Virus record (IMG/VR): IMGVR_UViG_3300050821_007542
Coordinates: 1 to 63,818 of that record
Strand: one strand, 5' to 3'
From: a virus
Length of the DNA stretch: 63,818 nucleotides
Position numbers and translations under genes: made by a program. The notes beneath the pieces were generated by a model. That model was not told the DNA's origin, searched no databases, and was given only the letters and a program-made list of their open reading frames with translations. Of this stretch, positions 50,142-57,553 are shown piece after piece. Numbering within the stretch: the first letter of the stretch is position 1; each line of letters starts with the position of its first letter.

Positions 50142-50845
50142 ATTCTCGCCTCGATCCGCTGTATGAAGGCAGCTGCCTCGCGCCAGTCGTTCGCGTTCCG
50201 GCCTTCGCGACGCGCGGCGAAGGACCATGCCATTGAGTCGGCTGTGTAGAGCAGACTGCGGATGGACTCGTCGGAAAGGCTAGTCGTCTTTAGCCCGAAT
50301 CCATGTAGGCGCAGGTCCGGACGCGACTGCTTGATAGCGCCAAGTACTTCCGCAACCGCCTTCGGGTTCCCGTTGCGCTTACAGATACTCCCCACGCCGA
50401 CCCACATTCCTGACTTGAGTCGCTCTCCGTACATACTTAAGTGTTTCAAGTAGTCACCGACCGCATATCCTTGCAGGACCGGCAGAACGTAGACGCCGTC
50501 GGTCCCGCACTTCAGCAGCGCATCGTACCGCTCAACCGTCAACTGTTGGTGCTCGTCTACCGTCTTACCTGTGATCTCGAGCACGAACGGCTCGCACATA
50601 TAGTCCTGCGCGACTGCGGCGAGTAGGTTGCCGTTCCCATTCCAGCGACGAATCTGTGCCGCGTACTCGTCGACACTGTGACGGTACCCGCCATGCCGTG
50701 CGACTTCACTAAACGCGCTGGAATCCATAATCCAGTCCTTCACTTTGAATCCCGACTTGCGTCGACGCAGCCGACTTACCGACACGAATACACCGTCGAA
50801 GTGTCGTGCGTCGCTTGGCTGGTGCAATCCGACGAAAAAGCGCAT
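50123..50845 (-). CDS. dpdA: DpdA-like 7-deazaguanine DNA transglycosylase
   Basis: This 240-residue protein matches phage DpdA-type (TGT superfamily) proteins: MRFFVGLHQPSDARHFDGVF at the start, WIMDSSAFSEVARHGGY with the Asp of the active site (about residues 38-54), DYMCEP, YVLPVLQGY and WVGVGSICKRNGNP (about 145-158). DpdA swaps guanine in DNA for a 7-deazaguanine base, which protects against restriction. No queC, queD, queE or folE gene is seen, so preQ0 would have to come from the host. It overlaps the sigma-4-like gene. Confidence 0.8.
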   Translation of the reverse strand: MRFFVGLHQPSDARHFDGVFVSVSRLRRRKSGFKVKDWIMDSSAFSEVARHGGYRHSVDEYAAQIRRWNGNGNLLAAVAQDYMCEPFVLEITGKTVDEHQQLTVERYDALLKCGTDGVYVLPVLQGYAVGDYLKHLSMYGERLKSGMWVGVGSICKRNGNPKAVAEVLGAIKQSRPDLRLHGFGLKTTSLSDESIRSLLYTADSMAWSFAARREGRNANDWREAAAFIQRIEARIWLSLK

Positions 50846-50865
50846 GTGAGAATGTATACCATCTT

Positions 50866-52392
50866 CTACTTCGCCGCCGCCGCCTCTGCCTCATGATGCG
50901 GGACCCTTTTAGTAAATATCCCCGTCCCAAAAGGGTTAATAAGCATGGACGTATCTGAGAAGCATACTTCCTGAAATTGACACTTCGACGGATAGTCGCA
51001 TGACCGACGGTTCTGCACCGTCTCCAGGTGCGTGTCGAGAAAGTCCAGCAACTTGTCCGCATCGCCCTGCTCCCTCACCTGTTCGGCCTCCGACATGACC
51101 TCGAACACTCTCCGTTCCTGCGTCTGCGCCTGCTTCACGAAGGACTGTAGGTCCCTATCCTGCCTGAAGTACGGTAAGGGCATTTGGTACGTACTCGCCA
51201 GCGGGTCCATCTCGACCTCAGGTTGGACCAGCCCCTGCGTAAGCATCTCTATCCATGCCTTCACTCCGCCATTCGCGCTCCAGGCGTCGAACTTACTCCA
51301 GCCCTTACCGAGCGTGTGTCCGCGCAACCGTCCCGTATCCGGCCAGGTGTCCGGACCCTCCCACTTATACCTCCACGCATACTCGCGATCGGTGACGCCT
51401 TCGCGCTGCCATCCACGGATCAGATGGGACTGGGTCAGGTAGGGTCCACCGTCGCCCTGTTGCTCGCGCCGGCCCTTGATTAGAAAGACCATCTGGATGC
51501 CCATGATGCGGGGACGGTCGGGCATCTCTAGCAGCAGCTTAACTTTCGGATGGTCTATATCCACCAAGTCCAGCAGGTCTTTGCGTTCCTGCTCTGACCC
51601 ATTCTGATCCGGACGCTGCTGATGTAAGCAGTCCCACCATTGAACCAGCCGGCGCTCTATCACGGCCGCCTCACTCAGTCCCTGCACGTCATGCCTATTC
51701 TCCCCATCCTTCCGGTAATCCCATCCCGCTGCGGTCTTGAACGAGAGCAGATAGAGGTCACCTGTCGAGCGTTCACGCAGGAGAGCGTCGGCGCAGGCCT
51801 GCAGGTTGACCCTGTCCTTCGCTTTCAGGTCGTCGATAAATTTGCGCGTCTCGGCAACCTCAGCGTCGGTCTGACGCGCACATATAGAGCAGTTACCGTC
51901 GCCGTCCGTATCATTACCAAGACGACAACGCGGACACGTTCCAGTAGACGGATGCGTTATCCATTCTGCGAATCCATTCCAGACATCCTCCCTCTCGACC
52001 TCCAGCACCTCATACTTCTCAACCAGCTCTCCCAGCCCCTTCGCCGCGTACGCTCGCAGCATCCCTTCTACCAGCGCCAGTTGCTCCTCGGCGACGTAAG
52101 CGCCGTCCTCGCCCAGCTCGATATCCAGCCCTCGTGCGGCGAGTTCGGTGCGGTAGCCATCCAGGGCGACCTGCACGGCCCCGTCCACATGGCTCTCTAG
52201 AACGCATCCTAGCGCCTGATATGTCTTCAACAGGAAGGCCAGCCCCTCGTGGGTCCAGCTCCCCGTCGCCAGCGGAATGGTCGCGCGGACCTTCGACAGT
52301 CCGGTCCCGCCCCAGATGTAACCGATATACCTAGCGCGCGGACATCTTTGCGATTCCAGAATTGCCGATCGGGACGTGTAGTAAGTAGTCAA
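50866..52392 (-). CDS. RecB/Cas4-like nuclease with iron-sulfur cysteines and inserted zinc ribbon
   Basis: The start is a TTG at 52392, six bases after GGAGG in GGAGGCATCCC; the frame extends to 52449 without a good site. The 508-residue protein has C17 in LESQRCPRARYIGY, THEGL (about 47-51), D202 and K219 in ADALLRE ... LYLLSFKTA, and C-terminal cysteines in SCDYPSKCQFQEVC. This is the four-cysteine PD-(D/E)XK layout of AddB/Cas4. The second acidic residue before K219 is serine (S217), so the active site may be altered. A zinc ribbon (TCPRCRLGN ... CSIC, about 152-171) is inserted. It probably acts in recombination or DNA end processing. Confidence 0.7.
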   Translation of the reverse strand: MTTYYTSRSAILESQRCPRARYIGYIWGGTGLSKVRATIPLATGSWTHEGLAFLLKTYQALGCVLESHVDGAVQVALDGYRTELAARGLDIELGEDGAYVAEEQLALVEGMLRAYAAKGLGELVEKYEVLEVEREDVWNGFAEWITHPSTGTCPRCRLGNDTDGDGNCSICARQTDAEVAETRKFIDDLKAKDRVNLQACADALLRERSTGDLYLLSFKTAAGWDYRKDGENRHDVQGLSEAAVIERRLVQWWDCLHQQRPDQNGSEQERKDLLDLVDIDHPKVKLLLEMPDRPRIMGIQMVFLIKGRREQQGDGGPYLTQSHLIRGWQREGVTDREYAWRYKWEGPDTWPDTGRLRGHTLGKGWSKFDAWSANGGVKAWIEMLTQGLVQPEVEMDPLASTYQMPLPYFRQDRDLQSFVKQAQTQERRVFEVMSEAEQVREQGDADKLLDFLDTHLETVQNRRSCDYPSKCQFQEVCFSDTSMLINPFGTGIFTKRVPHHEAEAAAAK

Positions 52393-52464
52393 GGGATGCC
52401 TCCAGAGTGTGCCACCGTAGCACTCCTCTCGCTGAAACACAAGACACAAGATGTAGACGGTAGT

Positions 52465-52479
52465 ACCACTATTAGTGGT
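52465..52479. promoter_or_regulatory. Perfect palindrome, probable operator
   Basis: ACCACTA-T-TAGTGGT is a 15-base perfect dyad in the 146-base gap between the divergent nuclease (minus) and ATPase leader (plus). It lies upstream of the likely plus-strand promoter and could bind a dimeric repressor that acts on either gene. No repressor gene was identified. Confidence 0.45.
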
Positions 52480-52513
52480 GTCGTTTCAGATTAATTTACG
52501 GACTTGACAACCG

Positions 52514-52522
52514 TGTTATCCT
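52514..52522 (+). promoter_or_regulatory. Possible extended -10 promoter
   Basis: TGTTATCCT fits an extended -10 (TG-n-TATCCT) and resembles the one before the glycan cassette. A TTGACA at 52504-52509 is too close to serve as its -35. The predicted start of transcription (about 52529) is ten bases before the leader ATG. Confidence 0.35.
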
Positions 52523-52538
52523 GCATATGGAAGGAGTC

Positions 52539-52628
52539 ATGACCTTCCCCGTTGCCGAAACGGACTTACTGGCGGGAGGGTCGATCCTCAAGGCGACCCT
52601 CCTAGACCAGTCCTTGAGGACTAAATGA
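52539..52628 (+). CDS. Leader peptide, 29 residues, coupled to the ATPase gene
   Basis: ATG 52539 opens a 29-residue frame (FPVAETDLLAGGSILK, then LLDQSLRTK) whose TGA overlaps the ATPase start as ATGA. An upstream in-frame ATG at 52527 would add four residues. An AAGGAG lies close to the ATG. The frame runs through the entire pseudoknot that covers the ATPase ribosome binding site, so translating it should open that structure. The peptide itself may have no function. Confidence 0.55.
   Translation: MTFPVAETDLLAGGSILKATLLDQSLRTK
52575..52620 (+). promoter_or_regulatory. H-type pseudoknot covering the ATPase ribosome binding site
   Basis: Stem 1 pairs GGAGGGTCG (52575-52583) with CGACCCTCC (52594-52602). 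The loop TCCTCAAGG (52585-52593) pairs with CCTTGAGGA (52612-52620). Both stems are perfect 9-mers, with connecting loops of 1, 0 and 9 bases. The second stem takes up GAGGA, the binding site of the ATPase gene at 52625. If the full pseudoknot cannot form sterically, the two stems still compete as alternative hairpins. Confidence 0.7.
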
Positions 52629-53803
52629 CTGAAGCTGTTCCAGCCACCAGCTCTACCAATGCAATCAAACTATGGACTTCCCTCACCGACTTCATCAACC
52701 AGTGGTTTCACCAAGCTGACCTAGAAGCCTTCGAGTGCTGTCTTACCGCTGTCGCATCCCACCACGTCAAGACGGCCGAACCGATCTGGCCTATCGTGGT
52801 CGGTCCCTCCGGAAGCGGCAAGACCGTCATCTGTGTTATGTCCTTTAAGACGATCGAGGATCCGAAGTCCCACCTCGTCGGTGATCTAACCCCCAACACT
52901 TTCATCTCTGGACGCAACGGTAACAAGTACTCTCTCCTACACCGATTCGGCTCCGGCGTCATCCTCATGAAGGACATGACCACGATCATGTCGAAGCGCG
53001 ACAATGACCGGAACGAAATAGTCAGTCAGCTCCGCGAGATCTACGACGGCGCCTTCAGTCGCCAGACAGGCAACGGACCCTCTACTCCATGGGCCGGCAA
53101 GCTCACCTTAGTCGGTGCCGCTACCCCTGCCATCTACCGCGCCTGGTCGGTTCTACGAGAACTCGGCGAGCGGTTCTGTTTCATAAACTGGCCGCGGGCC
53201 GACGACGACGGCGTAGCGACTACGGTAGACCGCCAGATCGGACACGAGCAAGAGATCTCAGCTACGATGCAAGGTCTAACCCGCTCTCTAATCGCCACCT
53301 TCTCTCCCAAGACCATCCTTCCTATCCTCTCTGACGCTCAAGCCGAATCCCTCCGCTCCCTCGCCGTCATCGCCGCTCGCGCCCGTACTACCGTGACCCG
53401 CGACAGCAATGGCAAGCGCGACATCATCGAAATCAACTCTCCTGAAGGTATCGGTCGACTTTATAAGTCGCTCGCCGTCGCGGTCAGAGTCCATGCAGCG
53501 CTGTTCAACAAATCTGTGGTTGATGATGATGATGTCAGGATTGGTAAGAGAATTGCTATAGACGCGATTCCGGTCGCAAAATGGCGCTTCCTTTCGTGTC
53601 TAATCGGCAAGAGCGACGTCAGTCAACCCGAGATTCACGCATGGTCTAAGATCCCCCTCGGCTCAATGGATTGGCACGCGGATGAGCTTATAGCTACAGG
53701 ACTTATCGACAAAGCACCGATTGACTACGAGAACCGGTTCTCGCTTGCTCCAGACATCGCTGAGCGCTTCATGAAGGCTGGACTCTGGAAGCAACCTAAG
53801 TAA
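52625..53803 (+). CDS. AAA+ ATPase, possible replication protein
   Basis: This 392-residue protein has Walker A PIVVGPSGSGKTVICVM (about residues 56-72) and a likely Walker B GSGVILMKDMTTIM (about 108-121). The C-terminal third (about 280-390) looks like a winged-helix domain (LSCLIGKSDVSQPEIHAWSK). It is the only plus-strand gene in a 17-kb minus-strand region and is preceded by a leader ORF, pseudoknot and operator dyad, so its dose seems tightly controlled. An initiator or helicase-loader role is possible, as no primase or initiator was otherwise found. Confidence 0.6.
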   Translation: MTEAVPATSSTNAIKLWTSLTDFINQWFHQADLEAFECCLTAVASHHVKTAEPIWPIVVGPSGSGKTVICVMSFKTIEDPKSHLVGDLTPNTFISGRNGNKYSLLHRFGSGVILMKDMTTIMSKRDNDRNEIVSQLREIYDGAFSRQTGNGPSTPWAGKLTLVGAATPAIYRAWSVLRELGERFCFINWPRADDDGVATTVDRQIGHEQEISATMQGLTRSLIATFSPKTILPILSDAQAESLRSLAVIAARARTTVTRDSNGKRDIIEINSPEGIGRLYKSLAVAVRVHAALFNKSVVDDDDVRIGKRIAIDAIPVAKWRFLSCLIGKSDVSQPEIHAWSKIPLGSMDWHADELIATGLIDKAPIDYENRFSLAPDIAERFMKAGLWKQPK

Positions 53804-53908
53804 CAGTACTACATCACTAGCAGAGTACGTAGGGACCGCTTATCCGCCCTTAACCCCCTTTTCAGAATTCCCACTTATGTGTAACTTGCTATAAGGGTAG
53901 TAATGGTA

Positions 53909-54127
53909 CTAGGTAGAGTGACAGACGGTGTCGACAGGTTCTCCGTCTCTCTCCCAGACAAGCTGTCCCGAGTCGACATACTTGTCCTGCGGGATGTTCC
54001 ATCCGTGACCTTCCGGCGGGATCTTCTTCTTCACAGCGCGATTCCCGCAATGGCAGCATACGACGCCGTCGCCTACCAACGATCCGAAGTGCTCGCGCTC
54101 GTCGTCATGCCAGCAGTGGTCGGTCAT
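53909..54127 (-). CDS. Small zinc-binding protein
   Basis: This 72-residue protein begins MTDHCWHDDEREHF and has VVCCHCGNRAV (about residues 22-32), giving Cys and His enough for one zinc site. It starts within the stop of the upstream gene (ATGA). It ends a four-gene overlapping chain. The 105-base gap to the converging ATPase gene holds no clear terminator. Family not recognised. Confidence 0.6.
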   Translation of the reverse strand: MTDHCWHDDEREHFGSLVGDGVVCCHCGNRAVKKKIPPEGHGWNIPQDKYVDSGQLVWERDGEPVDTVCHST

Positions 54128-54255
54128 TGTTCAGGAGGCTCACTCGCTGGGAGCAGGCGCAAGGCCCGCTTCCTGGCTACAATGGCTTTGCTAATCCTCC
54201 GCTTGCACTCATCGCAAAGTGCGCGAAACTTCGGCCCCTTAGCCTGCTTTTTCAT
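54124..54255 (-). CDS. Tiny basic protein with CxxC
   Basis: The ATG at 54255 overlaps the upstream stop (ATGA), and its own stop overlaps the next ATG. The 43-residue product is Lys/Arg-rich with FRALCDECKRRI. The double coupling to neighbours supports a real gene despite its size. It may bind nucleic acid. Family not recognised. Confidence 0.55.
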   Translation of the reverse strand: MKKQAKGPKFRALCDECKRRISKAIVARKRALRLLPASEPPEQ

Positions 54256-54542
54256 GGCCGTAGCCTCACCTTCGTAGCTTTACCGACTGTGCGCTGCACC
54301 TGCTCAACGCTCTCGTACACGATAAACTTTCTATACTTCTCATCGTCTTTGTGGAAGTAAACAGTTGATCCATTGAAAAAGAATTGCCCGCTGCGTTTCG
54401 GCTCGTCAGGCATCGCCATCATGCGCTCCGCGATACCCATCTGATGTGGGTCGCGATAAAGCAACACAGTTTGTAACTGACCCACTTGGCGACGCGTGCG
54501 AAGTTCACCAACTTTCCCAAACGCATTAATTCGCTTGCTCAC
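54252..54542 (-). CDS. Small hypothetical protein
   Basis: The GTG at 54542 overlaps the upstream stop (GTGA) and gives 96 residues: MSKRINAFGKVGELRTRRQV at the start, then a mixed domain (GQFFFNGSTVYFHKDDEKY). It is basic overall. Its overlaps with both neighbours place it in the same translational chain. Family not recognised. Confidence 0.55.
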   Translation of the reverse strand: MSKRINAFGKVGELRTRRQVGQLQTVLLYRDPHQMGIAERMMAMPDEPKRSGQFFFNGSTVYFHKDDEKYRKFIVYESVEQVQRTVGKATKVRLRP

Positions 54543-54883
54543 TTTTCCCTCTCCAGTGCCGCCAGCGCAGCGTCCCATGCCTCCAGAACACCACGAATGA
54601 ACTCTGACCTGTCCTGCCATTCATCGAGAATCTTCAGCGTGTCGCCGTTCGTGACGGCGCGGTCATCCACGCCTAGAATTGCGCTCAACTGACTCTGCAT
54701 CGCCTGCCCCGCTCTCAGCAGTGGCCCTAAGCGTTCTTCTAGAATCCCGCGCAATATGTCGTAAGCAGCCTGATTCGTGTTGCTGTCAGGCCGAACGAAC
54801 GCTCGTGCTGTGCGCTCCAGCACCTTACCCACCCGCTCCCCGCTCACGAGGCTCGCTCCCCGCGCCCACACTTCGTTGTTCAT
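54539..54883 (-). CDS. Small helical protein
   Basis: The ATG at 54883 follows GGGAG; a TTG six bases upstream is an alternative. The 114-residue product is almost entirely helical (AAYDILRGILEERLGPLLRA, then EWQDRSEFIRGVLEAWDAAL). It overlaps the next gene upstream by ATGA. Family not recognised. Confidence 0.55.
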   Translation of the reverse strand: MNNEVWARGASLVSGERVGKVLERTARAFVRPDSNTNQAAYDILRGILEERLGPLLRAGQAMQSQLSAILGVDDRAVTNGDTLKILDEWQDRSEFIRGVLEAWDAALAALEREK

Positions 54884-55086
54884 TTCCAACTCCCTTGTGC
54901 CAAATGCTCCAATTCCTTGACGCGCTTAGTAAGCTGAATAATCATCCGCATCTGCGAGTCACTATGGTCTCTCACAAACGCAACACATCGCTCCACATCG
55001 CCCACGAACTCGCTCCCGCTAGGCGTCAATGATTCCAACGCCCGCATTGCTTTCAATTCCCGCGCCTGACATTTCTCACAGAGCAT
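54880..55086 (-). CDS. Small CxxC helical protein
   Basis: The ATG at 55086 follows AAAGGAGGAGCG. The 68-residue product starts MLCEKCQARELKAMRAL, with a single CxxC, and is helical (MIIQLTKRVKELEHLAQG). It may dimerise through zinc or the coiled region. Family not recognised. Confidence 0.55.
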   Translation of the reverse strand: MLCEKCQARELKAMRALESLTPSGSEFVGDVERCVAFVRDHSDSQMRMIIQLTKRVKELEHLAQGSWK

Positions 55087-55168
55087 CGCTCCTCCTTTTG
55101 TGTAGCCCAGCCCACGGTGCTTCAGCGCCCCCAACGATCAGTAATTCCGCGTGGCACATCCATCCCTT

Positions 55169-55750
55169 TCATGGTCGCACCGCCCGATACGACTGCAGGC
55201 GCATCCTCATCCTGTCAGCCATCGTCCTGCGCGTCCCCCACCACACCATTAGGAGTCCCAGCCCCAGACACAGCAGAGCCCCCGGCTCCGGCGTTCCTAC
55301 CACGTCGCGCGTGCCGAACTCAATCGAGTCCGTACTAGTCCCCACGCTCAGGTTCACATCAATCGCAATCATGGACTGTTCCCAGACGATATCTTCGCTA
55401 CCGAAGGTGATACTGGACGGTCCGCCCGGCCACAAGTAGAGCGATATCGCCTTCAGGACGGCATCCTCGCTCGCTTGTAGACTCCCCTTCTCCCAATGTT
55501 TCCCCCATGCCAGCGCTTGCGCGTCCAGCAGATTCTCCGCCAGGGATGTATCCACGCCTGCAGCCAGCGGTATAACCGTCCCCGTGTCTAAATACGCTGC
55601 CACTTTCAACACTGGAACGCTATCTGCCCGCGCGTCCGGCGCCAGCACAATCATCGCAATTAAGAGTAGTACTAGACCTACCAGCCATACCGCTGCCTTG
55701 GCGATTTCGGATGCCCATTCCTTGCCTGAAACTTCGCGTGTGAGTGTCAT
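55169..55750 (-). CDS. PEP-CTERM exported protein
   Basis: The ATG at 55750 follows AGGAGG. The 193-residue protein has a hydrophobic signal region (AAVWLVGLVLLLIAMIVL) with a likely cleavage at DARADS, and near the end GTPEPGALLCLGLGLLMVWW followed by GTRRTM, the Pro-Glu-Pro motif, membrane helix and Arg cluster of PEP-CTERM proteins. A further 16 basic residues follow. Host exosortase would be needed to sort it to the surface or matrix. It overlaps the upstream gene by ATGA. No exosortase is encoded here. Confidence 0.75.
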   Translation of the reverse strand: MTLTREVSGKEWASEIAKAAVWLVGLVLLLIAMIVLAPDARADSVPVLKVAAYLDTGTVIPLAAGVDTSLAENLLDAQALAWGKHWEKGSLQASEDAVLKAISLYLWPGGPSSITFGSEDIVWEQSMIAIDVNLSVGTSTDSIEFGTRDVVGTPEPGALLCLGLGLLMVWWGTRRTMADRMRMRLQSYRAVRP

Positions 55751-56136
55751 GCTGCCTCCTTGACCAACTCGACGTAATCCACCTGCTTCCATGAATCCTG
55801 ATACTTGGCCGCCCAACCTGCCAGCTCCTTGTGAAACTTCTTGGCCCATGCTTGCGCGTACAGTACCTCGTTGCGAATCGAAATGATATCGTCAACCGAG
55901 TACCGATCTGGCTCCTTGAATCCGTCCAGCAGATGCGACACCACGAACAGTCGCGCCGCATCATGCACGCTCAATCTCTCCCGACCTAATCCCGCCGGCC
56001 GATGCCGTCTATGTCCGCGTTCGCTCTCGACGTTCATCGCGTGCAACCTGTCCTTCACGTCTGTCCAGCCATCGTGCATGTCTGGTAGCGCGTCGAATGC
56101 CTCACGAATCAACTTAACTTGCTGTGTGTATGTCAT
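55747..56136 (-). CDS. Small hypothetical protein
   Basis: The ATG at 56136 follows GGAGGAGGCATCCGTC. The 129-residue product is helical and charged (TQQVKLIREAFDALPDMHDG, then AQAWAKKFHKELAGWAAKYQ). It overlaps the PEP-CTERM gene by ATGA, so the two are co-expressed. No family is recognised. Confidence 0.55.
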   Translation of the reverse strand: MTYTQQVKLIREAFDALPDMHDGWTDVKDRLHAMNVESERGHRRHRPAGLGRERLSVHDAARLFVVSHLLDGFKEPDRYSVDDIISIRNEVLYAQAWAKKFHKELAGWAAKYQDSWKQVDYVELVKEAA

Positions 56137-56200
56137 GACGGATGCCTCCTCCAGTTCGCCCGCAATTCCCCGCTGCGTGCTTGCGACGGTGCTGCTACTG

Positions 56201-56422
56201 CTACTGCTTAAACTCGTTATCGCGCTTCCACGCCAGCACAACACTCGCGCCCATTCGCAGCGCGCTATCATTTACAAGATAGTGCGAGTGTTCGCGCCAA
56301 TCGAGAATCGCGCACACGTCCTCAACATCTTGCGCGTCCGGCATCTTACGGTCGCGTGACACTCTCACGCGCGTCTTATCGGTAAGCCATTCCTGTACAA
56401 TCGTGCGTTGTGCGTCTGTCAT
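56201..56422 (-). CDS. Small hypothetical protein
   Basis: This 73-residue protein starts after AGAGGCATAT, a variant of the module's common binding site. It has a basic helix (TIVQEWLTDKTRVRVSRDRK) and an acidic centre (DAQDVEDVCAILDW). Family not recognised. The upstream neighbour ends nine bases before it. Confidence 0.55.
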   Translation of the reverse strand: MTDAQRTIVQEWLTDKTRVRVSRDRKMPDAQDVEDVCAILDWREHSHYLVNDSALRMGASVVLAWKRDNEFKQ

Positions 56423-56431
56423 ATATGCCTC

Positions 56432-56605
56432 TTATGCGTTCGCAACCGCCCACACCCGCGCGTCATGCGACAGATACGCGAGCGTCTCCTCTGGCGCTTC
56501 TGCAAAGTTATCGAAGTCAATGATCTCGACTTCAACGCCAGCTGGAACTGTACTCTCTACGACTTCCGCGACTCCTCCACGTACTACCACGAATATGCGC
56601 TGCAT
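56432..56605 (-). CDS. Tiny conserved-type protein
   Basis: The ATG at 56605 follows GAGGAGGCATCT and gives 57 residues: MQRIFVVVRGGVAEVVEST, then VEVEIIDFDNFAEAPEETLA. The alternating strand pattern and acidic end look like a folded small domain. It is too short for standard gene lists but has the module's strongest binding site. Confidence 0.6.
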   Translation of the reverse strand: MQRIFVVVRGGVAEVVESTVPAGVEVEIIDFDNFAEAPEETLAYLSHDARVWAVANA

Positions 56606-56688
56606 AGATGCCTCCTCAGGGTATCGAATATGCCCTAGTCCACCCTCTCCTCCAGCTCGCGTCCAAGAGAGGGCAGGAAGGGGATACT

Positions 56689-56922
56689 CTACCAGCGTGC
56701 TAGTTTGCGCTCCGTATCAGACGCGCCCAGTTGCGCTACGCGGTCCACCTGCCCGTTGATGCGGTCCACAATTCCCAAGTGACGTGTTACGTGTCCGTCC
56801 GGCCATTGGACCGTATCAATCGTGTAATCGGTCCATCGGGTAACGTTATGCGTGCCCACTGCCCAATGGTAGCTACGCTCCGTCCGTTTCAGCGTGCTAA
56901 AGAATGGTTGTGAAGTGTACAT
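56689..56922 (-). CDS. Small hypothetical protein, first gene of the leftward block
   Basis: The ATG at 56922 follows AGGAGGCATCCA and gives 77 residues with many aromatic and His residues (RSYHWAVGTHNVTRWTDYTI). It is the gene closest to the intergenic region, so it is likely transcribed very early. Family not recognised. Confidence 0.55.
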   Translation of the reverse strand: MYTSQPFFSTLKRTERSYHWAVGTHNVTRWTDYTIDTVQWPDGHVTRHLGIVDRINGQVDRVAQLGASDTERKLARW

Positions 56923-57553
56923 TGGATGCCTCCTGATAAGTGAGCACTGGTGTGTGCCCTTCAATACTCGCACTCTGACAGGCAACACAAGCTGTGTCAA
57001 GTACCAATTTAGTACCAGACACCGAATGTCACTTGGTCAAGCTGGACGTGGTGAAAAATTAACCAAAAGGTTAAAAATTGACCATAATGTATAAAATAGT
57101 GCATAAATTGGATTGGATGGATAATTGCAGGGAGGCGTGCGCCGCGCTGACCGTGTAGAACATACACGACTTGGCCAGCGCGAGCGTGTGCGAGCTGGCC
57201 ATCTATAGGACCAGCGCGACCAGCTGGCGCGACCTGGCAGCGCGTCCGCCTAGTCCGTCACCTAGTCCGCCTGTCTGTCCGGCTTGTCGCGCCAGTCACG
57301 CTACCACGACGACACGCTACCACTACCCGCTCGCCCCTCCGCGTCGCTCGCCCGCCCGCCGGCCGCACCGCGACCAGGTGGACCTATAGGTGTTGGTCGA
57401 GTTGGTCTGAGTTGTCCGGCATGAGCGAGGGGAGCGGCGGGGACATGTCTCCGACAGGGTCCGCGTTCATTTTTATTTTTACGTTTACCGTCACTGGGGG
57501 ATGGACTTCCAGGTCTAGGGATGCTACCGTCCTCGACCAACTGGAGGATCTAC
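56923..57553. other. Gene-free divergent region with AT-rich island and inverted repeats
   Basis: This 630-base gap separates the leftward and rightward blocks. Bases 57050-57125 are AT-rich, with TTAACC-AAAA-GGTTAA (57059-57074) and -10-like TATAAA (57090-57095). To the right are CGTGTA/TACACG (57152-57168), GGCCAGC/GCTGGCC (57173-57200), a CCAGCTGG core with flanking GCGC (57210-57230), two CCTAGTCCG copies near 57249-57270, two ACGCTACCAC copies near 57298-57323, and ACCTATAGGT near 57384. A T-rich run (57467-57481) ends it. No convincing gene is seen; early promoters and/or a replication origin are likely. Confidence 0.5.

Noticed and set aside
52393-52449. N-terminal extension of the nuclease to 52449
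   Set aside because: The extra 19 codons lack a binding site, while TTG 52392 has GGAGG six bases upstream and begins right before the conserved domain.
52575-52620. Programmed frameshift pseudoknot
   Set aside because: No slippery heptamer lies 5-9 bases upstream, and the leader frame ends in the ATGA of the ATPase, which fits coupled initiation instead.
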